A stretch of 64,000 nt of DNA, taken from contig JAIQFV010000018.1 of the NCBI GenBank assembly GCA_020073085.1, positions 1 through 64,000 of the forward strand, given 5' to 3'. This document shows positions 57,085 to 64,000 of the stretch, piece after piece (the first letter of the stretch is position 1; each line of letters begins with the position of its first letter). The notes under the pieces were generated by a model that was given only the letters and a program-made list of their open reading frames with translations, was not told the origin of the DNA and made no database searches. Origin of the DNA: Terriglobia bacterium. Its GTDB lineage: Bacteria; Acidobacteriota; Terriglobia; JAIQFV01. Made by a program: the position numbers and the translations under genes.

Positions 57085-57285
57085 CCCTTCCCCGCATTTT
57101 TCTCATGCTCAATCTTTTGTGAGCCGAGCCTTGTGATGCTCAAGACGACGGAGATCCTTCTGCCGGGGACTTCTTTCAGACCCAGGCCGCCGTGTCGGCC
57201 TTAAACCAACACGGTTTCTCGACACCGACTCAAGGAGCGTCACACAGGGAAAACCCCGCCTGTTGGGTTCTTGCTGGATTGCGGT

Positions 57286-58131
57286 TTATGCCACAATCGA
57301 AATCATACCCAGGATGTGAAGTCCCAGGCTAGTGTCCCCGCTCACTTTTACATGCGACATGGCAGAGTCCCGGTCAATCCCTTTCGTGAAGATCCGCCAT
57401 GCAATCTCCTGCGGAATCGTCGTATCTGAAACCCTTTCCCCGATGGGTGTCTGTGCAAGCCTCCAGCTCTCGCCCTCGCGATAGAGATACCAGTTTCCAC
57501 CGCACTCCCCCGAAACATTAAATTGAGCGTATGTTCCCGCTCTTGCGGTTCGCGTGCGATAGGTGAATGGCAGGGCGCGCATGAAACAGTCCAGGACCGG
57601 AAAGTAGAACTCGGGGGTCATGATTCCCGGCTTGTCGACGGCCAGCCGGATCTGCTGCTGGTGGTGCCATCGCTCGGTGAATTCGCGGGCGGTATTGAAC
57701 CAGTTTGCGGACCGCTCTTCACCGGCCCAACTCACGGCGATCGGTGAGGTCGCAAATGGATCCAGCGAGGCGTGGAATTCGCTGAGTAACCCGGAGGCGA
57801 CTTCGATCATGGAAATCAAAACACCGGGACTCAGCCGGCGATAAAAACTGACGCCTTCCTGATTTAAACGGTTAATGAAAGCCGCCAACTCCTCGTTCGA
57901 GGTGATTTTGGCTGTCTCGTGGAAATGCCCGTCACGGCCCATGGAGACGCCTCGAAGTGCAGTATCGAGCAGATGCGCTGTGACGTCTTTGATCTTCCAC
58001 TTGGGCGCCAGGGTCTGCTTCTCCCAGTCCCCAGGGCTGAGAGAGCGAAGTAATTCGACCAGCATTCGTTCGAGCTTTGGAAACAAAGGGACGGTGACGA
58101 TGGGTTTCACGGACTCCATTGGATCATTCAT
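57286..58131 (-). CDS. Maleylpyruvate isomerase N-terminal/DinB-like protein
   Basis: 281 residues. A four-helix metal-binding fold: LLRSLSPGDWEKQTL...WKIKDVTAHLLD gives the first metal ligand region, and REFTERWHHQQQIRLAV supplies two His late in the bundle. This arrangement is found in the mycothiol-dependent maleylpyruvate isomerase family; the organism probably lacks mycothiol, so another thiol or a different role is likely. The C-terminal third is beta-rich. Isolated gene. Confidence 0.82.
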   Translation of the reverse strand: MNDPMESVKPIVTVPLFPKLERMLVELLRSLSPGDWEKQTLAPKWKIKDVTAHLLDTALRGVSMGRDGHFHETAKITSNEELAAFINRLNQEGVSFYRRLSPGVLISMIEVASGLLSEFHASLDPFATSPIAVSWAGEERSANWFNTAREFTERWHHQQQIRLAVDKPGIMTPEFYFPVLDCFMRALPFTYRTRTARAGTYAQFNVSGECGGNWYLYREGESWRLAQTPIGERVSDTTIPQEIAWRIFTKGIDRDSAMSHVKVSGDTSLGLHILGMISIVA

Positions 58132-58522
58132 TCCTGCATTCTATCCTTGGATGGCGTCTTCTTTCAAATCTGCTGAGGATGAGACCATTTAGCGACAGCA
58201 AAGAGGCCGGACTTGGGGAGCATTGTGACTCGCGGTTCTGCCGCCCATCTCGCCTTGCGGGACCAAAAAGCTCCGCCTTTTCGGCTCACCCGAAACCTTT
58301 GATCCCCTTGACCCGCCGCTGAATTCAATTTCACGGGAAAGGGCGAATGCCGTCAGAACCATGAAACCATTTTCCCGAAATGCCCTCCGCCATCTCCGGT
58401 GAATGAAAAACAGTCCTGTCTCCAATCCCCTGTGGTGTGCCTCACACAACCCTCCCCGCGGGTGTACGTCGATGGGGGCCAAATGTCTTCTGGCCTACCC
58501 CAAAAATGATCTCCCCATTTTT
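58132..58522. other. Intergenic region before the padR gene
   Basis: About 390 bases with no convincing gene. Short open frames exist but none has a recognisable product. It should carry the promoter for the minus-strand gene ending this gap and part of the padR control region. Confidence 0.45.
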
Positions 58523-58573
58523 CTATTGCTTTCCCATAGGAACGGTGGCACTCTTACTATTGGAACCCAATAG
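58523..58573 (+). promoter_or_regulatory. Paired dyads at the padR start, candidate PadR operators
   Basis: CTATTGG at 58557-58563 and CCAATAG at 58567-58573 are perfect complements around AAC; the right arm runs into the ribosome-binding site AGGAGG of the padR gene. A weaker copy, CTATTG...CCATAG (one mismatch), lies at 58523-58539, its centre 34 bases upstream, about three helical turns. A -10-like TACTAT overlaps the main dyad. PadR proteins commonly repress their own gene. Confidence 0.55.
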
Positions 58574-58580
58574 GAGGAGT

Positions 58581-58925
58581 ATGAGCGATAAAACAGAGGT
58601 CTGGCAGGGAACCCTGGCCCTGATGATCCTGAAGACCCTCGAAGCGATGGGACCGGGGCACGGTTACGGGATTGCCCGCCGGATCGAGCAGACGAGCGGT
58701 AATCTCCTGGTGGTGAATTACGGGACCATTTATCCGAGCCTTCTGAAACTGGAGCAGGAGGGCTACATTGACTCCGAGTGGGGCATGTCGGATAACAACC
58801 GCAAGGCTAAATATTACCGCCTCACCCGGGCCGGACGTAAGCACGTGGAGAAGGAAGCGCAGGATTGGGAACAAGCGACGGCCATCCTCGCACGATTCCT
58901 GGCGCCAGGGGAGGAGCACTCTTGA
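58581..58925 (+). CDS. PadR family transcriptional regulator
   Basis: 114 residues from ATG 58581, with TAGGAGGAG upstream. Winged-helix: LALMILKTLEAMGPGHGYGIARRIEQ, NYGTIYPSLLKLEQEGYIDSEW (shown in pieces), and KYYRLTRAGRKHVEKE, the standard PadR core. It has a short C-terminal dimer helix. Such regulators are placed directly ahead of ADOP permeases, which is the case here. Confidence 0.94.
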   Translation: MSDKTEVWQGTLALMILKTLEAMGPGHGYGIARRIEQTSGNLLVVNYGTIYPSLLKLEQEGYIDSEWGMSDNNRKAKYYRLTRAGRKHVEKEAQDWEQATAILARFLAPGEEHS

Positions 58926-58955
58926 GACGACGGCGCGCTGCGGAAGGAGTAAAGC

Positions 58956-59022
58956 GTGGGGCGGACGTCCCCGTCCGCGCCTTTTAGGAGAAGCTAGGGC
59001 AGACGAGGACGTCTGCCCCACA
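58956..59022. repeat. Inverted repeat, GGGGCGGACGTCCCCG family
   Basis: GTGGGGCGGACGTCCCCGTC at 58956-58975 faces GACGAGGACGTCTGCCCCAC at 59003-59022, with few mismatches. It lies between padR and the permease gene and resembles the arms at 41386-41542. Confidence 0.75.
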
Positions 59023-59040
59023 TGACAACGAAGGAGTCTC

Positions 59041-61731
59041 ATGAGACGACTGCGCGCCTGGCTTCTGCGACTCGGTGGTGCGTTCAACAAGGAACGGCGT
59101 GACCGGGAATTAGCCGAAGAGCTGGAAAGCCATCTCCAGATGCATATCGAGGACAACCTGCGCCGCGGGATGACCCCAGACGAAGCACGGAGGCGGGCGC
59201 TGGTCAAGTTGGGCGGCCTGGAGCAAACGAAAGAGCGTTACCGCGAACGATGGGGGCTGCCGCGGCTCGAGACGGTCTGGCAGGACGCACGCTTTGGCCT
59301 GCGAATGATGCGCAAGACTCCCGGTTTCACCGCTGTCATCGTCCTCACTCTCGCGCTCGGCATCGGGATCAACACGGGCATCTTTCAGATTTTCAACGCG
59401 CTCGCTTTACGCCCGCTGGAGTTGCCCGGGTCGCAACGGGTCCTCACTTTGTACCAAACCTTCCATCTGAATCAGGGACCGATGCATCGAAACGTCCACG
59501 GCTCAGAAAACTTATTCTCGTATTACGAATACATGGAGTACCGGAACCAGAACCACGTTTTTTCCGGTTTGCTGTCCTACGCCCCATTCGTAGAGGTGAC
59601 ATTGGGTGGCGAGCGATCCCGTCAGCTCCTCGGTACCCTGGCGTCGTGCAACTACTTCGACGTGCTGGGTGTGCGACCTGTGCTGGGACGGACTTTCATC
59701 GAGTCCGATTGTGCTCAAACCGGTAATGGCGCCGTTGTCGTTCTCAGTGATGAGATGTGGCGCAACGCCTTCGCCGCAGACCCGGCTGTCCTTGGAAGGA
59801 CGGTTTCGCTCAACCGCGTCCCCCTGACGATCATTGGAGTCACCCCTCGTGGCTTCGAGGGAACCGAGGCGACGCCATCCACATTCTGGACACCGCTCAC
59901 CATGCAGCCGGTTATTTATCCGGGCCGGGTTGAGCAGGGGGACATGCTGGCGGATGACAATTTGAGCTGGCTGCAACTGATGGGACGCGTCCGCGGCGAC
60001 TTCTCAAACAAACAGGTCCTGGCTGACCTGAGGGTTATCGCGGCCCGACTGGACGGACGGCATCCCGGGTTTGACACGAAGATCGCCGTCGCGAATTCCA
60101 CCCTCTTCGTCCGGCCTGAGGAGCATCACCTCATGATCGGCGGCGGGGTTGTGATTCTCTGTGCGGTGGGGCTCGTTCTACTCATCGCCTGCGCGAATGT
60201 GGCGAGTCTGCTGCTCGCTCGGGCCGCCGCGCGGCGGCGGGAGATCGCGATTCGTCTTGCCACGGGCGCCCGCCGTGGCCGCCTGGTTCGCCAGCTCCTG
60301 ACCGAGAGTCTTTTGCTCGCATTGCTCGGAGGCGTGGCGGGTTCCCTCTTGGCATTCTGGTCTTTCGATAGAATATTGAAGTTCACGCTCTTGCACCTGC
60401 CCGAAGATCTCCCCACCCTCAATCTGACGATCGCCCCCGACCTCCGCGTTCTGGCCTACATTCTAGTCCTCACGTTGCTCGCGGCAATCGCGTTTGGCCT
60501 CGCGCCCGCGTTCGAAGCCTCCCGCATGGACCTGTCTACACAACTCAAGGATGAGGGCGCGGACCTACAGGGCAATCAACCTCTCGGCGCGTTGTTGCGA
60601 CGTTCGCTTGTAGGATTGCAGATAGCGGTCTCAATGGTCCTTCTGCTCACTGCCGGGCTTCTGCTTCGAGGCCTCTACCGGGCGCAGACCATCGATCCCG
60701 GCTTCTCCCTCGAAAACATCACAGCGGTCTCCTCCGATCTTGCGGGTCAGGGCTACTCCGGGGAACGCGCCGCGGCTTTCAGAAGCGAGCTGATCAACCG
60801 TCTTTCCGCGCTACCGGGGGTGGAAGACGTGGCACAAGCTTCGGTTTTCCCCCTGGGCAACTCGCACCAAGTCACCCAAGGTTCCATTCCAGGCCATGAG
60901 GGAGGCCGAAGGGTTGAATTAAACGCTGTCTCCCGGAATTTCTTCGCCACCATGGCGATTCCAATCGTCCGCGGCCGGACCTTTAGCAATGCCGAGGTTC
61001 AGACCGATGCCAAGGTCGTCATCGTGACGGAAGCTGCGGCGCGGCTTTTCTGGCCGGGTGAAGACCCGGTCGGCCAACGGCTCATGATTTACAATCCCGT
61101 CTATGAAGTCATCGGCGTTGCAAAGGACGCTCAAGTCTCGCATCTCGGTGAAGCCCATCCCAACTATCTATATCTCCCCGCAGGGGGAGACAAGCTGGCA
61201 CAACTCCATTTGCTGGTTCGCACTGCCGGAGCCGGCGCTTCGCTGAAAGAGATGCGCTCCGCCGTTCGAGAGCTCGATCCTCAACTCTCGGCCGATGTGG
61301 TGCGCCTCGAAGACTATCTTGAGTTCTGGCGCGCCCCGGCACGCGTGGCGGCTGGTTTTTCTGCGGCATTGGGCATGTTGGCCCTTCTGCTGGCATCCGC
61401 CGGCGTGTATGGGACGGTCAGTTTTGCTGTCAGTCGCCGCATCCGCGAAATCGGAATTCGCATGGCCCTCGGAGCGGACGGCCAGGATGTCTTGCACCTC
61501 ATCCTTCGACAGGCCATGCGCCCGGTCTTAATAGGCGCCGCTGTCGGCATCACGGTGTGCGCCGGGGTGTCCTGGGTTCTTTCAAATATACTCTTTGGCC
61601 TCAGTAGTCTCGATCCTATCGCCTTTTTCGCTATACCGGCGTTTCTGCTGGCTGTGGCCTTGCTGGCAAGCTACGTTCCTGCCCGCCGAGCCTGCCGCGT
61701 GGATCCGATGGTGGCATTGAGGTACGAGTGA
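59041..61731 (+). CDS. ADOP-type ABC transporter permease
   Basis: 896 residues. N-terminal charged helical region (about 1-75: ELAEELESHLQMHIEDNLRRG) precedes the first membrane segment (about 90-115), a large periplasmic MacB-core domain, then three membrane segments (about 360-500), a second core domain and three final segments (about 770-885). This duplicated MacB/FtsX layout is the acidobacterial duplicated orphan permease family. There is no adjacent ATPase gene, as usual for the family. The substrate is unknown. Confidence 0.93.
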   Translation: MRRLRAWLLRLGGAFNKERRDRELAEELESHLQMHIEDNLRRGMTPDEARRRALVKLGGLEQTKERYRERWGLPRLETVWQDARFGLRMMRKTPGFTAVIVLTLALGIGINTGIFQIFNALALRPLELPGSQRVLTLYQTFHLNQGPMHRNVHGSENLFSYYEYMEYRNQNHVFSGLLSYAPFVEVTLGGERSRQLLGTLASCNYFDVLGVRPVLGRTFIESDCAQTGNGAVVVLSDEMWRNAFAADPAVLGRTVSLNRVPLTIIGVTPRGFEGTEATPSTFWTPLTMQPVIYPGRVEQGDMLADDNLSWLQLMGRVRGDFSNKQVLADLRVIAARLDGRHPGFDTKIAVANSTLFVRPEEHHLMIGGGVVILCAVGLVLLIACANVASLLLARAAARRREIAIRLATGARRGRLVRQLLTESLLLALLGGVAGSLLAFWSFDRILKFTLLHLPEDLPTLNLTIAPDLRVLAYILVLTLLAAIAFGLAPAFEASRMDLSTQLKDEGADLQGNQPLGALLRRSLVGLQIAVSMVLLLTAGLLLRGLYRAQTIDPGFSLENITAVSSDLAGQGYSGERAAAFRSELINRLSALPGVEDVAQASVFPLGNSHQVTQGSIPGHEGGRRVELNAVSRNFFATMAIPIVRGRTFSNAEVQTDAKVVIVTEAAARLFWPGEDPVGQRLMIYNPVYEVIGVAKDAQVSHLGEAHPNYLYLPAGGDKLAQLHLLVRTAGAGASLKEMRSAVRELDPQLSADVVRLEDYLEFWRAPARVAAGFSAALGMLALLLASAGVYGTVSFAVSRRIREIGIRMALGADGQDVLHLILRQAMRPVLIGAAVGITVCAGVSWVLSNILFGLSSLDPIAFFAIPAFLLAVALLASYVPARRACRVDPMVALRYE

Positions 61732-61772
61732 GGAGTGACCGGTGGCGAATGGCAAGTGATGGGATCGAATTT

Positions 61773-61876
61773 GGAGGTCAGAAGTCTGAGGTCAGAAGTC
61801 GGAGGTCAGAAGTAAGAAGTCAGATGCTAGGAACCAATTGGCGTTTTCCGACCTCTGACTTCTGACCTCTGACTTC
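61773..61876. repeat. Inverted array of GAGGTCAGAAGTC units
   Basis: Three or four near-copies of GGTCAGAAGTC run on the plus strand at 61773-61823; the reverse complements (ACCTCTGACTTCTGACC) follow at 61849-61876. The arms face each other across about 25 bases. It is of the same kind as the array at 36817-37065 but with different units. Confidence 0.8.
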
Positions 61877-61916
61877 AAAGGGCAGTTGACAATATCAGTT
61901 CCAGAGAGAGTCACTC

Positions 61917-63477
61917 ATGCGACAACTACGTGCGTGGTTCCGGCGGCTGGCCGGTTTGTTCAACAAAACTCGGCGTGATCACGAGCTGGCCAGCGAACTC
62001 GAATCCCATCTACAGATGCATATCGAAGACAATCTTCGATCGGGCATGATTCCTGCGGAGGCTCGCCGGCAGGCCATCCTCCGGCTGGGTGGCATCGAGC
62101 AAGTGAAAGAGCGGTATCGGGACCGTCGTGGAAGCGCCGACTTATCCCCTCCAGCCTGACTGGCGGGTATTTGCCTACCTTACTGTGATGACCATGCTGG
62201 CCGGGTGTATCGCGGGGTGGGCACCCGCGCTCGAATCTTTGAAGGTCAATCTCCTGGCATCCTTGAGCGGTAGTGAGAGTGTGTTCGGTCCCGGGACGAC
62301 ACGATGGCGGGCGGGAGATATCCTGATTGCCGCACAAGCAGCCATAAGCGTCGTCCTGCTCGCAATCGCTGGACTCTTTATGCGCGCCCAATACACGATG
62401 ATTAACGCGGACCCGGGATTTGAGAGCAAGCAGCTGCTCCTGGTTCCATTGGAGATGGATTCGGCGGAGTTTTCGTCGGGTTCTGCTGCCTCATTTTACC
62501 GCACCCTGGAACAACGTGTGCGAGCCATACCGGGTGTGCGAGCAATTTGCTATGCCAGTTCGCCTCCGGGTTCGAGCGGGGATGAAGCCGCTATGGAACA
62601 AGTCAAGCTCCCGGGTCAAGCGGAAGGATCTGAAAAACTCGCCGGCGTCAATTCCGTGTCACCGGATTTCTTTGAGACCTTCCGAATCCCGATCGTTGCC
62701 GGGCGGAAGTTCCGTGAATCAGACGCCGCTTCTCTGGACTCCTCCTCTGCGATCATCGCCTCTGAAACCTTGGCCCGAACATTCTGGCCGGGTGAAGACG
62801 CACTGGGCAGGGTGATCGAAGATGCCAGGGGCGGCCGGCTGCGGGTGGTGGGCATCGCACGTGATACGAGGTCCGAATTGGGCGCCCTGGATGGACCTCG
62901 CTTCTACCGTCTGTGGATACCTCAAAGCTCCGGCTACTCCTTAATGGTCCGGTTTGTGGGCGCGGCCCGTCCGTCTGCAGAGGTGGTCAGAAACGTGATC
63001 AGGGACCTGGATCACGAAATGCCGGCCTGGCCCCGGACACTTCGCTCGTTGCGGGAGGAAGTGGTTGCGAGGTTTTGGGTGGTTGCCCGAATGATTCTAT
63101 TTCTTGGCGTGGTGGCCTTGGCCCTCGCGGTCATCGGCGTGTATGGCGTGGTCGCTCTTACCGTAAGCCGGCGGACGAAGGAGATCGGCATCCGCATGGC
63201 GCTGGGCGCGACCTCGGACCATATCTTTCGTCTGGTTCTCGGCTCGGGCGCCAAGCCGCTTCTCTCCGGATTAGTGGGAGGATTGATCTTGGCTCTGATC
63301 GGGGCAATGGCGATGGCCCGGGTGTTACGAGACCTGCCCGTCCCCCTTGAGGCATGGGACCCGCTGGTCTATTTGGCGATTTCAACAGCGGTGTCAGGCT
63401 CCGCGATGATGGCCTTGTTCGGGCTTGCCCAGTGGTCGAAGAAAGTCGATCCGATGGTGGCCCTGAGGTATGAATAG
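61917..63477 (+). pseudogene. ADOP permease copy with a large internal deletion
   Basis: A first frame at 61917-62159 gives the ADOP N-terminus (ELASELESHLQMHIEDNLRSG, ..QVKERYRDRRG). A second frame at 62128-63477 begins at APTYPLQPDWRVFAY, which matches LPTLNLTIAPDLRVLAY of the intact gene at about residue 457. The intervening 375 or so residues (first membrane segment, core domain and the next two segments) are missing and the frame shifts at about 62130. The 3' part is otherwise normal (second core, last membrane segments). It may be transcribed but should not make a working permease. Confidence 0.85.
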
Positions 63478-63576
63478 GAGTATAGATTGGCAAGGAACTG
63501 GAATGAAGTCAGAGTCCAAACATTTTCGAGATCGAAAATGACGATAGCCTCCAATTCGACTCGAGGAGGGATGACC

Positions 63577-64000
63577 TCACACCAAATCGAAGAGCCGCTG
63601 CCTGCGAACGGCCCAATCCTCGCTGGAGAGGATCCGAGGACCGACCTCAATCAATCGTGGCAGCAGATTGAAGACGGAGACAGGACTCCATTTCACGCCT
63701 TGTCGAGTGCGGAATCCCTGACCATTGAGTTCATCCGCCACCTGTGTCAGGTTCTTATCCAGGACGATTAATTCCATTGTCCGCAACAGGATCAGCTTTT
63801 CGGTCTGTTCTTCTTCGAGCGTCACACAATCGCTTCCCACTTTGAGGCCAAAGGGAACCTCACCACTCAGGACACCCGTCTCCCGCTCTTCCCTTGAGGT
63901 CTCACGCTCCCATTCAACAGCCACCAGCTTCCAGCCCGCATCCGTCTTCCGGCGTATGAGTTCCTCAGTCGGAGGAGCGGAGACGACTTCCCGGACCCGT
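63577..64000 (-). CDS. Recombinase-domain-like protein (cut by window edge)
   Basis: Open frame continuing past the right edge; the visible 141 codons end at 63577. Near the edge it reads EELIRRKTDAGWKLVAVEWER; then SGEVPFGLKVGSDCVTLEEEQ, LTQVADELNGQGFRTRQGVKW and SPVSVFNLLPRL follow. The 'DELNGQGFRTRQG.KWS' stretch resembles the recombinase domain of serine recombinases. The catalytic domain is not seen, so it may be a stand-alone DNA-binding protein. Confidence 0.6.
   Translation of the reverse strand, partial: RVREVVSAPPTEELIRRKTDAGWKLVAVEWERETSREERETGVLSGEVPFGLKVGSDCVTLEEEQTEKLILLRTMELIVLDKNLTQVADELNGQGFRTRQGVKWSPVSVFNLLPRLIEVGPRILSSEDWAVRRQRLFDLV

Noticed and set aside
58526-58560. TTGCTT/TACTAT as a standard promoter for padR
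   Set aside because: Spacer is 23 bases; only the -10-like box is noted in the dyad entry.
61773-61876. CRISPR array
   Set aside because: Direct repeats abut one another without spacers, and an inverted arm follows.

Overview
The window looks like a chromosomal segment of an uncultured Gram-negative bacterium, most likely an acidobacterium. It is GC-rich. It has an LPS-assembly lipoprotein (LptE) gene, PadR-controlled MacB/FtsX-type permeases of the 'acidobacterial duplicated orphan permease' (ADOP) kind, and many short palindromic repeats between genes. The phylum is an inference from these features; no rRNA gene is present.

Layout. 1-66: start of an IS4-type transposase cut by the window edge. 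333-2135: hybrid histidine kinase. 2529-3130: hairpin and a 236-bp tandem repeat. 3139-9581 (minus): compact operon EamA transporter - LD-carboxypeptidase - Mpl - M61 protease - PlsC acyltransferase - DUF6941-like protein, with a murein-recycling core. 9897-20699: mixed genes (alpha/beta hydrolase, EEP nuclease/phosphatase fold, threonine synthase overlapping a GT-C-like membrane protein, a sigma-like protein with a zinc-finger tail, ketopantoate reductase, AhpD-like protein, zinc ribbon, unknown membrane protein, coiled-coil protein). 20832-25588 (minus): leuS-lptE-MBL hydrolase and endonuclease IV.

25772-31406 (plus): a B12-dependent acyl-CoA mutase split in two subunits with a CsgG-like gene between them. 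The large subunit carries the Phe/Gln active-site pair of isobutyryl-CoA mutase, not the Tyr/Arg pair of methylmalonyl-CoA mutase. A secreted HExxH protein and a LOG-like protein follow. 31465-36114 (minus): acyl-CoA carboxylase beta, AtuA-family protein, small AtuA-like domain and enoyl-CoA hydratase, resembling part of a terpene/leucine catabolic set. 36345-37479: bacterioferritin and a thioesterase between inverted repeats.

37739-49490: a complete histidine-utilisation route to glutamate (HutH, HutU, HutI and a fused formiminotransferase-cyclodeaminase), interrupted by an oppositely oriented pair of M16 proteases, then a P1 peptidase. 49687-52566: S9 peptidase fused to an FGE-sulfatase-like domain. 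53135-56884: amidase, GerMN protein, RNase PH and RdgB, followed by tRNA-Pro(UGG). 57286-58131: maleylpyruvate-isomerase-like protein. 58581-63477: PadR regulator with a dyad over its ribosome-binding site, one intact ADOP permease, and a second ADOP copy that has lost its middle. 63577-64000: partial recombinase-domain-like gene.

The observations I would look at first are the isobutyryl-CoA mutase signature, the sigma-like/zinc-finger chimera, the S9-FGE fusion, the PadR dyads, and several inverted-repeat families, one of which brackets a duplicated scrap of a protease gene.
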